A stretch of DNA of 64,000 nucleotides from Polytrichum commune (Eukaryota > Streptophyta > Polytrichopsida > Polytrichales > Polytrichaceae): the NCBI GenBank assembly GCA_950295325.1, contig OX485804.1:53258001-53322000 (forward strand), in the 5' to 3' direction. Numbering within the stretch: position 1 is the first letter of the stretch; every line of letters begins with the position of its first letter. The position numbers and the translations under genes are program-made. Under the pieces are notes generated by a model, which was not told the DNA's origin, searched no databases, and saw only the letters and a program-made list of their open reading frames with translations. Of the stretch, positions 23,851 to 36,472 are shown in pieces.

Positions 23851-25675
23851 TTCAATCGAAAGTTACGTTACCTGACTTAAACGTTGAGCCTGTATGGTTC
23901 ATGCTTACCAACATATTGCATGGGAGAGACATGGTTTTCCTCTCCGCGGCTGAAACCGTCTCATGGTGGCAGACAAAAAGCACCGCTCCTCCATGCACAA
24001 TAAATAATGGGTTGCACGGACACACCGTGATCGTTACACCGTTAGTAGGGATTGCACCAACACGGCCACGGTTTTCGTACCCCCAATCTCACTCACATTC
24101 GTTGCCGAAGAGTGCACGGCCCGGGGGGGGGGGGGGGGGGTATGATAGCTTTAGCTTTTTGGCTTTGGCTTTTTTTGGCTTTGCTTCTTCACCTCCCTTT
24201 TGCCTCTTCGGGCTTAGGCCCCAGCCTTGCCTCAGAGTTGCATGGCCGTTCCTTGCCTTTTGATCATTTGCCCATTATTCGCACTTATTATTCTTCCTCC
24301 CTTCGGACACCCTCTATAACGCCCCGGGGTAAGGTACGGATGAATGTATGGATGAATTTCATCCATCACATGAATGTTCACGAGGTGCCTAATTAGGGGG
24401 GGGGGGGGAAGGTGAAAAAGTGGCTGACTATATATATATTGTAGGGTACGGTGATTGTTGCATAAAGTCGATTTTGACCCCTACATGTGTCGGTTGATCA
24501 TTCGCCCTTTTTATGCACACTTGTCATTCTTCTCTTTGGGCACCCGGGGACTTTCACAATGTTGACACCTAGCGTTAGGCTGGGATGGATGAACACGTTC
24601 ATCTACACATGCGTGCGGGGTGTGGTTTCTCATGCACGTATTCATGGAAGGGGGTGAGGTAGTTCTCCAAGAGTCGAGCTAGGGGGTGAATGTTCATAAC
24701 GCGTGTTGAGGGGAAGGGAACATGAAGACGTTCATCGTTCATAACATTGGTTAGTTGCTATCAGTTGTTCTGTTCTAATGATATTAATACATTGTTTCAC
24801 CCAAGTTTTTCAATTATGTTGTGAGGATAAACATAGTATAATCATGGATGGAATATGCCTTATTCCCGGTCCCACCCGACATACAAACTCGGTTGAATAA
24901 TGTTATGTGATTGTAGAGCTGGGTGGTTACTATTTATAATCAACTTACTTTCTTAGTCAACCTCAAAGACTCCAAATTTGTCTAGTGAGCTCAAATTGGG
25001 ATGAATCGACAACAATGTTCAAGACTGAAGCCCTCATATGAGGTTCGTTTTGAAGGGTTGGTTCAAATCCAAGACGTCAATCCAAGAATATAGAAATGAA
25101 ATACAAAACTCATATTAAACTTGTGCATGCATTTTATGGTACATGTTTCCAAGACAATGTGAGGAATCGAGAATCAACCATCTAGCTCCACTTCTTTGTA
25201 GCGACAATGCTCTATGCTTGTTGGTTCTTGTGGCATGCATATTATATTGAGGACTTCAAGTGACGTCTTCATTTGCAATTTGGGGTTGCGTTTTGAAGGG
25301 TTCTTTTGAGAAATGTATATTCTGAAGCGCCAAATTGCGTTTGAAGGACATTGAAGACAGGTGTCAATCTTGAACACTGATCACCAACCAACTTACAGGG
25401 GGCATGTTTTTACTACTATCCCTTTGGCAGGTGTTATGAAATCCAAAACCCCATGGAGGGTTGTTGTGCAACCTATGTATACTTTTGTTTGCTTTGTCAT
25501 TTGTTACTTTGTCAATGAGTGTGAAACTATAAATATTGCAAGCTATTTCAACGAGGAAACGTATATGCAATGACACGTGATACGGTGAACAAAAACGTGT
25601 AAGGTATCGATGTATTCGAACTAGGGTTACACATTTGGCCCAATTCTATATTTGCATACACATATTGGTGGAATT
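23851..25675. other. No gene recognised; G18 and G13 tracts
   Basis: Two overlapping open frames at 23901-24263 and 24052-24396 run through a G18 tract (24123-24140) and are of low complexity there. A G13 tract lies at 24396-24408. No element boundaries seen. Confidence 0.4.
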
Positions 25676-25776
25676 GGACATAACATTATTCAAATCCACA
25701 ATAGTGTTATGTGGGACTAACATCATTCCACTCAGTCCCACATAACACTATCATGGATTTGAATGATGTTATGGAC
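25676..25776. mobile_element. Fold-back palindrome, copy 2
   Basis: A near-perfect 100-bp palindrome: GGACATAACATTATTCAAAT on the left is mirrored by ATTTGAATGATGTTATGGAC on the right. The inner arms TGTTATGTGGGACT and AGTCCCACATAACA close on a loop of about 15 bases. Related by its inner arm to the element at 10665. Confidence 0.7.
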
Positions 25777-25788
25777 AAGCATCAACTA

Positions 25789-25811
25789 CACTAAATAGAA
25801 GTATATTAGTG
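25789..25811. repeat. Minimal TA-flanked CACTAAAT/ATTAGTG inverted repeat
   Basis: CACTAAATAG and TATATTAGTG, 23 bases in all, with TA on each side, like two M1 ends with the middle removed. It could also be chance in AT-rich DNA. Confidence 0.35.
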
Positions 25812-25907
25812 TAGGTTACCATGTAATATTACATGCTACCGTAGCTTTGAAATTGAGATTATTGTCTTTTGCTCAAATCAGACCCAAAAAAACTTACACT
25901 GATTACT

Positions 25908-26213
25908 CCAATTAGTGTGTCCCGCTATTCGGAGTTACACATTGCAATGACATTTTACCCCAAAAGTTCAATTTTTACTAACAAAAGTCTCAATAGGTTG
26001 TTTGGACATTATAGAACAAAAAACAACATTGCTTGGTGAAATGCTATATTCTCTTCAAATTTTTCTCATAGCATTGCATAACTCTGAATAGTAACACACG
26101 CTAATTGAGATAATCAGTCAAAAACACACGAAATAGCTTACTTGATAATAAACAGTTCTCGATGAATACTTATAGCAACGTGTAACTCCAAATGGTAACC
26201 CACACTAATAAGA
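25908..26213 (+). mobile_element. M5 element, copy 1
   Basis: The left end (CCAATTAGTGTG, then CTATTCGGAGTTACACATTG) pairs with the right end (CAACGTGTAACTCCAAATGG, then CCCACACTAATAAGAC). The same ends occur at 44059-44570, and part of the interior ('attatagaac') resembles the M4-related element at 36.8 kb. Confidence 0.6.
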
Positions 26214-27049
26214 CCATTTAGTATACCAAAGTAGGGGGGTGGAGAGAGAGGGGGGGGGATTTCTTCACGCGAAAAGTATCCAAATACATGGTTTTGTGAA
26301 GCATGTGAATTGGACGGAGCTCTTTTTGTCGATTTTAGGACAATTTTGCTTCCGCCATTAAGGGGGGCCTTGGTGAGCTGGTGATAAAATAGTGTGGGCC
26401 ACACTAATTAAATCGGATGTTTGGCGTACTGTTGATTCACCTGGCCCCTAGTACTGTTACTTTCTTTTTATGGCATAATTTGATGACAAAGTTTGGGTTC
26501 AGGTGTCCTCTTAGAATGGCGGATTCGATCAGTGCAGTTGGCAGTGGAAGTTTTAGATAAGCGGAAGCTTGCCTGCACAAAGTGGTGGGTCATGGAGCTG
26601 GGTTTCGTGATGAGAGTTTAACTTACATTTGTACTTATAACTTACATGGCAAGGGCTCAATGTACAATGGGGAATTATCACATTTTGATTGTACCTCTCA
26701 TTCATCCAACATAAAAATAAAAAATAAAAAGCCCTAACTTAGCATGTTGCATGTATGTTACATATTTGAGTGGATTTGACAACGGAATTAGTTTCAAACA
26801 CCCCGAAATAGGAGTTGTTTACACCAGTGACCATAAAGTCGTCCCAAGGCCTTGTAAAATTTGTGATTGGTTGTTGAACTCGTCTCATGACCGCTTTGGT
26901 TTACACCAAGGACAAAATGTTAGAGTGATCATGGAGTTCGAGATCCCCAAAGGACATTTTTTAAGGATTTTGTAGTGGGAGAGGCAAAAGAGGCGTTTCA
27001 ATAGAAGAAGAGCAAGGGCCTGTGGCAGGAAAAATGTTGTTATGATACA
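26214..27049. other. No gene or element recognised; G9 tract
   Basis: A GA-rich stretch and a G9 tract lie at 26241-26258. Open frames of 74-88 codons have no recognisable family. Confidence 0.35.
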
Positions 27050-27306
27050 TTAGTGAAACTTGATTTTTTTTTCCCTTTCAAAATTGTCTTTTTTGATCAT
27101 ATATTAGAAAAATCAGCACAATCACTTTTTGGTGCATGGTCATTCCTCTTAGCTCACATTCGGTTTACACCCAGTGAGGGGCCCAAAGGCTTTGTGAACC
27201 GATCTCTCAAGAAATCGGACCATAGAAGTTGGACCAACAAGTTGTATCATGAAAAAATGCCATCTTCCAAAGTCCAACTCCATGGTCTATGGTGTAAACC
27301 GGCCCT
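27050..27306 (-). mobile_element. Partial T4 element
   Basis: The right end CTATGGTGTAAACCGGCCC and the inside ('cattcggtttacacccagtgagg', 'gtgcatggtcattc') match the left 230 bases of the 54.57 kb element in reverse orientation. The other end is not visible. Because of this DNA identity, an open frame here and one at 54.6 kb share FGAWSF, HIRFTPSEGP and KKSDH; that is not evidence for a protein. Confidence 0.55.
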
Positions 27307-27739
27307 GAGTCTAGACCATGCAAGCTGAGATGAATTGGCCACAAACTTATGGGGAGTCAAGTTTTTGTTATGTTAGATGGATGAGAAGTACGTTCGTATG
27401 CAATAATCCCCTCTCCCTTGGCTACGTGTCTTGCTCTTTAGATGTGCCCCAACACAACCCTAGCTAAGAGGAAACCACACTCAACTGTATTAGAACATGT
27501 AATTGTTTACATTGAGTTGCCTCTAGGGTTAGCATAAGAGACCATGGGTTAGTGTAATGGAACTCACTTGGGATGAATTAAGCATAAACAAATTGAGGGT
27601 CGTTTTTCTCCTTCTTCTTTCAATAGACCCTCCTTTGCCACGTGTAAATTTGTGTTTTAAACCGGTTTCCCTCTAAGAATTAACATCGAAGACATGGAAA
27701 TCGATGCAACAAGACTCAATTGGGAAGAGGGGTTTGCTA

Positions 27740-27956
27740 CACTAGATATGATATTTAGTGTCGCTTTCTATTTGAAGTTATATCACTTGCTGTATCTTTT
27801 TGCTATTGATGTAGTTTTTTACGAAGTAAAGTTGTTAATTCTCTATAATGTCCAAACCATAAGTTTGACATTTTTTGGTAAACTATGAGATATATAGTAA
27901 ATAGATAGAGCATTGCGTAATTCCACATAGTAAGTGACATTAGATACAATACTTAG
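27740..27956. mobile_element. Short TA-target MITE
   Basis: 217 bp. The left CACTAGATATGATATTTAGTG with TCGCTTTCTATTTG and the right CATAGTAAGTGACATTAGAT with ACTTAG form imperfect inverted ends, with TA on both sides. Confidence 0.55.
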
Positions 27957-28596
27957 TATAGACCTCATGTTACATGTGTAAGGTTGGTGGGACGCCCAAC
28001 TCAAAGAGCAAGTCATGTAGGATTGGCCAATATATATGCTTGAACAAGAGAAGGTGTTGCACATGAAAAGCAAACATGCTTGGGTATCTAAGAATTCATG
28101 GAGCCTTGTCAACATCAAACAATATGAATATGAATATGCAACTTTTGCAACAAGAAGAGGAACAAACCACATCAACTATATCATAACTCAAAATTTCTAA
28201 AAATCAATTATAGTTTCTTCAATTTCGAGATTAGGATGAGATACCCCACATTAGTCTAGTGGGACTTAGTCGGGATAGATGACCATATACCAATTGGGGC
28301 ATGTTTTTATTAGACTCCCTTTACATCGGTATGCTTGGTAAGTGGCCCAACTCAAAGAGCAAGACATATTGCCTTGGCCAAGAATAACACTCCTCTGACC
28401 AAAAGGATTGCTCATGGAATATTGCAGCCATGCTCAACATTCCAAGAACTCATAAAGCCCCATGGACATTGAACAAGGTTGATAACATATATGCAACTTT
28501 TGCAAAGAAAAGAATGAACCATACGTAGAAAAGAATGTAGTCAACTACCTGTTTTCTAATACATATTTATTTTTTGTTATGCAAGTGTGGACTCTA

Positions 28597-29121
28597 CCTA
28601 TTTATGGTATTTAGTGTCACATGTGTCATAGAGTCACTTACCTTATTTGAGGTGAATGGTAGGTTACACTAATGATAAGCAACTTCATCATTAGTGTCCC
28701 CTCACGACACTTGGCGTTCAAGCACGCTTGCTAATATCTTGGCATGAGTATGCTCAATAGTGTTATGAGGTGTATGCCTATGTTACACAATGTTCTGCAA
28801 GTAGACTAGAATGTACAAAAATGACACTTGGCATTAGTGTGCTCAACAATATCTTCCTCTTGCATACCAAATTGTCAACACAAGACACTTGTTATTAGTA
28901 CGCTAAATATTATCTTCTCCCTATACACTACGCTAAATGTCATCACATAAATAGTTTTCCACTTAATATGTCACTTATGTTGACGAATAATATCATATTG
29001 GCAATCAACAAACGTGACACTTTGAGACGTCTAGACATCTAGTTTAGGCCTTTCGCAAATATTGTACTTGGTGCCAGTAACTGGCATTTAGTGTACGTGA
29101 CACTAAACACCATAAATGGTG
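28597..29121 (-). mobile_element. M4 element, copy 2 (inverted)
   Basis: It runs from 'ctatttatggtatttagtgtcac' to GTGACACTAAACACCATAAATGGTG. The interior is the reverse complement of 19.5-20.0 and 30.0-30.47 kb ('gtcccctcacgacacttgg', 'tcttggcatgagtatg', 'caacaaacgtgacactttgag'). The left end is mutated. Confidence 0.7.
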
Positions 29122-29995
29122 CAGTACTAGAGACTCTATTTATGTATAGTGGAACTTATTTGATATGAATTACTATAAACTTTAGGGGTTAGGGGGAAGA
29201 GTGCATGGTTTTACATAGACCCTCGTGTACCTCACTTAAACTTGGTGGTCTAACTCCAAAACCGTAGGGTGAATGTTCATTACACCTATGGAGGGGAGGC
29301 CGAAACTTGGGGAAGGAAAAGTGAAAACGGTGATTATCATTGTAAACCGCAAGGCTTGTTATTTTGGGACCCGAAACCAAACCAACAAACTTAAATGGAT
29401 ATAGATCAACAACTAACCTATAGGGAACACGATTTCACTTACCATGACTCCCCTCGGTACATGTTATGAAACCAAAGCTAATTAAGCTAAGAGCCGGCGT
29501 CGAAGATAGAATAGGCCCGGCTAGTAATTCCACTCCTCCCGAGGAGTTATAGAGCGCCATGGACATTGGGATGGTGTCAAATGATGGGTCCCTATGCAGC
29601 TTTTGCCAAAAAGAGGAGTGAAAACGTACCCATGCACGAAACTTAAAAGGAACGTTGGGAAGCTTTGGGCAAATTGGGATACTTAATTTCACCCCAATTT
29701 GCCCAATTACGGTGGCCGAGATTGAATGCTATGTTGTGCATGTCAGAGGTGAATCTAAGCTAATTAACTTGCCTGCCCCAATTCTATCCTCTATGAGTTA
29801 AAGTTAAGTTAAGTGGAGTTAAGTTAAGTTAGTACCCTAAGTGGCGTGAATTTCTTTGGAGGGATTGGGCACGCGGCCAAAGGACTTTCGGGGGCCAGTG
29901 TCCTCTCTATATGGCCCTCCACCAACTTCCAACATGTGTAGTGGCAGGCGTTGGCAAAAGCAAAGCAAAGTGCGATTTGTTGCATAAGTGGATCA

Positions 29996-30471
29996 CACCG
30001 TTTACGGTGTTTAGTGTCACGTGAAGGGCCTAAACTACATGCCTAGAGGTTTCAAAGTGTCATGTCGGTTGATTGTCCATACGATACTATTTGTCGACAT
30101 AAGTAGTTTTTTTAAGTGAAGATTCATCCATATTATGACATTTAGAGTAGCACATTAGGGTGTTGGAGATGATCGTTTTGCGTTTTAGTGTGCAACGGGA
30201 AGATGTTGTTCAGCATACTAATGCCGAGTGTCGTTTGTGTAATGTTCAGTCAACTTGTAGACGGTTGTGTAACATAGGCGTACATCTCATAGCATTATGA
30301 AACATACTTATGCCAAGGTGTTACTAAGCACACTTGAGCGTCAAGTGTCATGAGGTGACACTATTGGTGAAGTTGTTGATTGTTAATGTAACCTAACGTA
30401 CGCCTTGAAAAAGGGTAAGTGACAGTATTACGCATGTGGTGCTAAATAACATAAACAATGTGATAGTGGTT
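29996..30471 (+). mobile_element. M4 element, copy 3
   Basis: Starts CACCGTTTACGGTGTTTAG and ends near ACATAAACAATGTG. The interior follows copy 1 ('cctaaactacatgcctagagg', 'atgacatttagagtagcac', 'gtcaagtgtcatgaggtgacac') without the tandem duplication. Copies 2 and 3 lie 0.9 kb apart in opposite orientation. Confidence 0.7.
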
Positions 30472-30760
30472 CTCATCCATCCAAATTAAAACTCGTTTCC
30501 TGATAGGTTCGTAAATAACTTATTATGTGTGCATCGGTAATTTCTTAACACTTGCGCGTTTGAAGGGCACAAATCGGGTCTATTCATACACATAAATATG
30601 AGTTTGGGCTACATACTTTCATTGCTACTCAATAATGCGAAAATCGTTCAATCCAAACTTAGCTTCTTCTTCTTCTAATGTGTTTTTGGAAGTGTTTGAA
30701 TTTCTTGGTCTTATTGAATATTGAAGTTCAAATACGCAACAATGGGTATCTATGGATGCC

Positions 30761-30785
30761 TATATATATATATATATATATATAT
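30761..30785. repeat. (TA)n microsatellite
   Basis: About 12 uninterrupted TA units. Confidence 0.9.
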
Positions 30786-31104
30786 CAATGTCACATATGA
30801 GTAGATTTAAAGTTATTCTTGACATAGAATAATGTATAAAATAAATTTTCCTTTTGAACTTGGTGAGGCTCGTATAAATTATGTACATATGGACGAGAGA
30901 GAATGCCAACCATTTGGTTGGAGTGAATGAGGGAGGCTTCACCTTGAGCATAGCCGCGAGCTCATATGCGAACTCGAGTCGGGTTTACTACGCAATGCTA
31001 TGGTCAAGTGCTACTACCTCACGTCAGAGGTGGTCCCCATGGGAAACCAAGGAAGGGGAAGGGGCCACTGTTAAGCCAAGGGGTTGTTTTGTTGGTATGT
31101 ATAC

Positions 31105-31362
31105 TAGTATATAGGTAGTGGGTATCCTTTGTGTGTATCTCTAGAGTGGGTGTCAGCGTGGTAGGGTGAACTTTAGACTCGTTGTAAATTGTGTTAGGTT
31201 TGATTCTCGGGGTTGGTCTCGTGGGGTTGTCTGTCCCTTTTTCAGAGTTAACTAAATAGGCATCTTGTTGTAGGATTCCTTCTTGGGTTTTAGTGCCCAA
31301 AGGTTTTTTTAGTGGTTGTTTTGGTTTTCCAATTTGGGTTTGTTGAGCATGATTGTTGTAAG
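31105..31362 (+). mobile_element. Candidate third SINE
   Basis: A tRNA-like stretch: GTCAGCGTGGTAGGG (31152-31166) resembles an A box with one extra base, and GGTTTGATTCT (31198-31208) matches 9 of 11 B-box positions at normal spacing. The 8-mer ATGTATAC at 31097-31104 and 31363-31370 could be a target duplication but is short. Only one copy is visible, so this is tentative. Confidence 0.35.
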
Positions 31363-31370
31363 ATGTATAC

Positions 31371-32745
31371 AAGGACAAATATAGATACTTTGTGTCTTTA
31401 AGGGTTAAAATACTAAGAGGTTTAATTTACAACCTATACATGCGATTTATACAAGCCTCATGGAGTCTTCCGATCATAGTTTTCATAATGACAACTTAGA
31501 GACTTTACTTTCTACATTATCTTGTTTCAAAAGAACTTCTAAAATTTTCCATTGATGATCTATATATATACATACACATACATATAAATTCATCCAAAGG
31601 CATTCATATTGTGTATTGAACCCATTAATGTAATAACACTAACATATTCAATAGATTAAAAAAGTGGACTTAAAGAATGAGTTCATTTGAAATAAGGACC
31701 ACTTTTGATGGAATCAATTGAAAATGGAGGTTTTGAAACACTTCAAGGGTAACCTCTCAAGATCTACAATGTGTTTGTTTTGTTTGCAAATTAATTGTCC
31801 GTCAAATCTTGCTAGAAGATTAAACATTTTGAGCACCTTGTTTCTTTGAAAACAACGGATTTTTGGATTACCCCCCTTAGGATCTGTAATTTGTTAGAAA
31901 CACTTATGATCATGGTGATTGTATTCCGTATGCCCTTTGTCAAAAACTTCCAAATGGTGTTGTATAATAAAATTTTCAGATAATACATGTGTAAATTCAA
32001 TATATAAATCAATTATATGAATTTGATGTTGCTCGATTATTTTAGACATTAAAGTGAACAAATTTCCACAACTTCAAAAGAACTTACGATGTTATTTCAA
32101 TATCTTATTATACCTACATGACGATTTTACCTTCCAAAACATTGTGATGTGGTTCTAAAGACTTGATTGGCCTTCTCGGATTCTCATATTTTTCTTTCAA
32201 AGAGCTACTTTACATGAGAACGAATTATGACACAATGGCGAATGGAACCCAAATCGAGCCCACACCATGTGCATTGTGCAATGCATAGAGACAAGTCTCA
32301 ACCACTAAGACTTTGGCATGATGGTTGCACTTATAAAGTCGAGGACATGAACGTTGATTGAGATGATGACCTCGTGGAGTTATTCATCTCAATCAACATC
32401 CATGTTAACGCGGAGATCCTTTTTGACCCTCTTCATGGACCATGTCATCATGAACATGATTGTTATAATAAGACTACCTTGTATGATGTCACTACGGTAA
32501 CTTTATTGTAATAATTTATTGAACATTCAAACATTCAAACATTTGAACTCATGATGTTATAACTTCATGTTAGGGTTAGATTTGTGATTCGGGGGTCACT
32601 TCATGCCCGGGTCTAAAGTGCCATGTTAGCTTCCATACATGAGCGTGAAAACACAATGAGTCGCATCTAATCTCGTGCTTCGGCCGAGGATCTCGCTATG
32701 GATGTCAACTATTATGACTTTGGAGAGCCTCAAGAGGCCAATACT
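31371..32745. other. No gene or element recognised
   Basis: Very AT-rich to about 32.1 kb. The minus strand at 32221-32320 has weak tRNA-like boxes (listed among rejected items). Open frames do not exceed 66 codons. Confidence 0.35.
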
Positions 32746-33068
32746 ACACTAAGTAATGTATTGAGTGCGATATGGTATTTTTTGTTGCCATGGTAACTTG
32801 TTCTAATGACACTTCCTATGAACAAGTTTACAAATATTCTCATGGATGATTGAACTTTGAGTGAAATTCATATCAATTATTGAAAGAAAAAAATTTGGTA
32901 TACCATGCATCCTAACCAGCATGTAATGTAATATTGTTACGGATGAATGAAACTTGGATGAAAAATCACTTAGGAAGTGACCATAATTGTAATATATGAT
33001 GCCCTAAATTGTTTTTACAAGGTATGACAAATATTGGTAGGTTTACATTCAATGTTGGGGACACTACA
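32746..33068 (+). mobile_element. M3 element, copy 2
   Basis: Begins TA then CACTAAGTAATGTATTGAGTG and ends near 'ggtttacattcaatgttgggg' and ACACTACA. The middle ('accatgcatcctaacc', GTAATGTAATATTGTTACGGATGA, 'tcacttaggaagtg') is shared in reverse with the 47.3 kb copy. Confidence 0.6.
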
Positions 33069-33813
33069 CATGATGTGAATAACATTGTAACATATGTGCG
33101 AGTAAAGTTGTTGTAATCACTCCATGACCCCCAAAAAATGAAACTCCCCTTCACATGGAAGTGTGCGCTGATCTAACTTGGACAACAAACTACATCAGTT
33201 GGCGCTGGAATCGACTTTCATTTGTGCGAGAAAAATCTTGATTTTTGTAATCTTGTTGGTGTCGACTTGAGCTTGTTGTATGTTACACTAATTTGTTCTT
33301 ATTGCCATATTCTTGTTATATAAGCCTTGCCTGAAGTTCTTATGATTTTGAGATTTATGTATGTTTTCTAGCATCTCAAGACATTAAAACCAATCATTCT
33401 AGTCATGCTTTTTAAAATGGGTAAGTGTGAGGATCGTCACAATCCAAATTGCATGTTGGACAACAGGGTAATCTACTCTCTTGTATGTTGCCCCCCTTAT
33501 TCGCCACATGGAAGTGTTCACCCATCGATATGCATGAAGATAGCTTACTTAATAAAAACTCTGCCGAAGTTGGTTGTCGGTTAGAATGTAGATGGATGTA
33601 AACACATGCCGCTAGACTTCCATGCATCCGCTAAAGAATCTTCAATCTACAAGTGCCAGTCACCGAAGGTTTTGAAGATTGGTTTTAGAAAGAGGAAGTT
33701 TGAACCTAGAGTAAAAAGTTGGTAAGTAGGCCCAAATTTGAGAAGATGAGAGTAGCTAACTAACACATATGAACCCTATCGCACCAAATTCCCTCTACAT
33801 TTCGGCGTGTTTG

Positions 33814-33910
33814 TCCTTATTCACACTAGAATCTAGTGGACGAGCAACCTACATGAAAACTCACCCTTATTCACACTAGAATATGGTGGACAAGTGGCCT
33901 ACATGAAAAC
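33814..33910 (+). repeat. 50-bp tandem duplication
   Basis: 'cttattcacactagaat' and 'cctacatgaaaac' occur in both of two adjacent units with a period of 50 bases and a few substitutions between them. Confidence 0.8.
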
Positions 33911-34339
33911 CCACCCTCAACACGCTCTACCTTAATAGTTTTTGCCCAACATAATGGCCATGATTGGACAAATAGCCCTTTTAACAATATAAAAAAATAA
34001 TTCAAAACTCAAAGAAACAGCCGCATTCAAGCCTCCTTTACCTCCAAGCAAACAATTTGAAATTTTACAGTGCATGGACATTCAAATTTTGGGTTTATGA
34101 CTTTGTTAAAGAAATGTAATGAGGCTTGGAGGCTGTCACTTCTAACTTGACTCACAAGCTTGGGCGGTTCTAGTTGTCGTTCTATGGCCCTCTGTAGTAC
34201 AATGTACCACAATTATGAATACGTACTAAAAAAAATCATATAATAAGTGTTTTGTATATGAAGAGTACATTAGACAATTTACTCCACCTACACCCATTTT
34301 TTCAAAGTGGTGAGGAAGTCTGGAAGAGTATACCTTTTG

Positions 34340-34400
34340 AGAGAGAGAAAGAGAGAGAGATTGAGAGAGAGAGAGAGAGAGATAGAGAGATAGAGAGATT
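34340..34400. repeat. GA-rich microsatellite
   Basis: Interrupted GA repeat with GATA and GATT variants. Confidence 0.85.
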
Positions 34401-34829
34401 GTTTTGCTTATTCCTAATTAGTGTGATTCACATGTCGCTAATATAGGTCAATCCTCCAAACGTGTGTGGGTATGCGTTGTGAGTAAGAAAGAAATTTGTT
34501 AACCCTTAAACAAAATCCAAGAGGTTCATTATAAGTTTCAAGATGTCACACAAAGGTGCATTAAATAGCTTATTGTTACTTTGGACTACATGGACCCATC
34601 TTTAAGTTGAGTCTTTAATGATTTTCATTTGTTTTTCCAATCAATAAATGACTTCTTCATAATATTAAAAAAATCCTCTTGCAAAACACACAAGTATTTT
34701 GTAAACAAGGGTTAATGATGGTTTTGGAACATGGTTGTTGATATAAAGTTTAATACAGGGATGCTTAGATATGGTTGTGGGGACCATAATGTTTGGAAGT
34801 TACGATGTTGTTATGTCTCTCCCTACAAC

Positions 34830-34990
34830 CTTTTCACGATGTCGTCAGTTTCCTTAGCTTTATGAACTTTGAATTGAAAATATCTATTTACTAAAGGTCA
34901 TAAAGCTAAGGAAATGTAAAGATTGAATCTTTACATTTCCTTAGCTTTATGATCTTTTCACAATGTCGTCAGTTTCCTTAGCTTTATGAA
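34830..34990. repeat. Fold-back flanked by 37-bp direct repeats
   Basis: Perfect 27-bp inverted arms, 34898-34924 and 34926-34952, separated by a single base; the core is AAATGTAAAGATT and its complement. On both sides stands a 37-bp direct repeat (34830-34867 and 34954-34990) containing 'cgtcagtttccttagc', with one mismatch. TTCCTTAGCTTTATGA thus occurs three times forward and once reversed. It looks like a local inverted duplication, for example from template switching. Confidence 0.8.
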
Positions 34991-34999
34991 AGGTGTAAA

Positions 35000-35995
35000 C
35001 ATAAAGATTATTTTTTCATTTCATGGATGAAATGATCTATTTTGGATAAATGTGTCCATATTTGATTAAAAGTTCCTAATTTCATCCATAGGTGCTTTCA
35101 TCACTCCAACAATTATTGCCATTTCGGCTATCTTTGAGACTTGAAAATCAAATAAAATCGATTGCAATTGTCTAATGTGGTTAGCAACTATGATTCATCC
35201 ATATTTCCATTTCAACGTTTGAATTTAGACTTGAGATGCAAAAGTTATAGGAGGTCATAATGGCGATTCGCTCACTACAAGGATAATGTAGCGTTGTCAT
35301 TGGTTGTTTGCCACTAAGAGGTAGAATTTAGGTATCCAAATATAGATGTATTTGGTTTTATACCTAGAATTTACATGTTACCGAGACTGCACCAATGTCA
35401 ATGCTACATTATCTTTGTAATGTCTTTCTTATGGAACCATCACGTAGGTCCTCCATAGCATGTTAATTGCAGTGCAATGTCTACATTTTGAGCACACAAT
35501 CCAATCTCATAGTAAGACACGTCCTTTTGATGTCTATTCTTAATCGTATGCCTTGGCATGTACAATACTATTTTCATGAACTAGTTGTCTTTCTAATCTT
35601 GGTAAAACCAACTCCCATGCTCTCAATTACCTTAGTTTTGATCCGAGATTGAACTAATGTTATATATCGTACGCTTTTACTCTATGATCAAAGTGCAACC
35701 ACCTTGGATTTTCTCACAGGGTTAGAGAACAAATTGTCCCTTGTTAAATTAGGTTTCAAGTAAATATTAACTTGTGAGTAAATTGATATGATGAATTTGT
35801 AGGCGAGTCCCAAGGGGGTGCACCCTCTTTGTTGTTTCGAAACATGTGTGTTCATAGGGTCCTTTATGTTCCTACCTATATACAACAAAGTTATTGTTAA
35901 AATACAAAATAAAAAAGCATCTATATTAAAGTGTGGAACAATATATGTACACATGAAAACGTATGAAATAATGGTTGTAGGATGGATGTATATTA
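35000..35995. other. No gene or element recognised
   Basis: AT-rich; no frame above 61 codons outside the T1 boundary. Confidence 0.35.
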
Positions 35996-36472
35996 GGGCC
36001 ACTTCACACACGAGCCAAGAGCCGTGACCATGAAAGTGTGAGAGCCCCAAAGAAAGTGTCCAAAGGCCGTCCCAAGACACCTCCAAAAAAATCATGTAGT
36101 GTGAAGTCATATGTGACTGGGCCTCAACAAATGCTATTTCAATGAATGTCTATTCATGCGGGTCCTCACACATAATAAAATAGAATAGATCAATAGTTGT
36201 GAACGTTCAAAGTGCCATGGTCTCCCAACTTTGTGTTAGACCTACCTCCAAGAGGTGGTTTTTGAAAATAGTCCAAGTGACCATGAAACATGATCCATTC
36301 GATGCCATGCAGGAATCCATGTAGACTTTACATCCATCTTGCATTCACGTAGTCCGTTGGTCCCTCAAGCGTAGTGTGAAGCTTGAACTTGGACCAACTC
36401 CGCCTTTTCCACCAATGAGAGTGCTTGAAGTGTAATGGTCATGGGCTCTTAGTCTCGTGTGTGAAGTGGCCC
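35996..36472 (+). mobile_element. T1 Tourist-like MITE, copy 3
   Basis: 477 bp, GGGCCACTTCACACACGAG to GTGTGTGAAGTGGCCC, flanked by TTA on both sides. Same orientation as the 4971 copy. Confidence 0.8.

Larger units (their letters stand above)
33069..34829. other. No gene recognised; one short tandem duplication
   Basis: Apart from the duplication at 33814-33910 and the GA tract near 34.35 kb, no structure was seen. Open frames reach 71 codons on the minus strand, with no family. Confidence 0.35.

Noticed and set aside
32221-32320. tRNA-like boxes on the minus strand (GTCTTAGTGG and GGTTCCATTC)
   Set aside because: Box spacing is too long for a normal tRNA promoter, box matches are only partial and no target duplication or second copy was seen.
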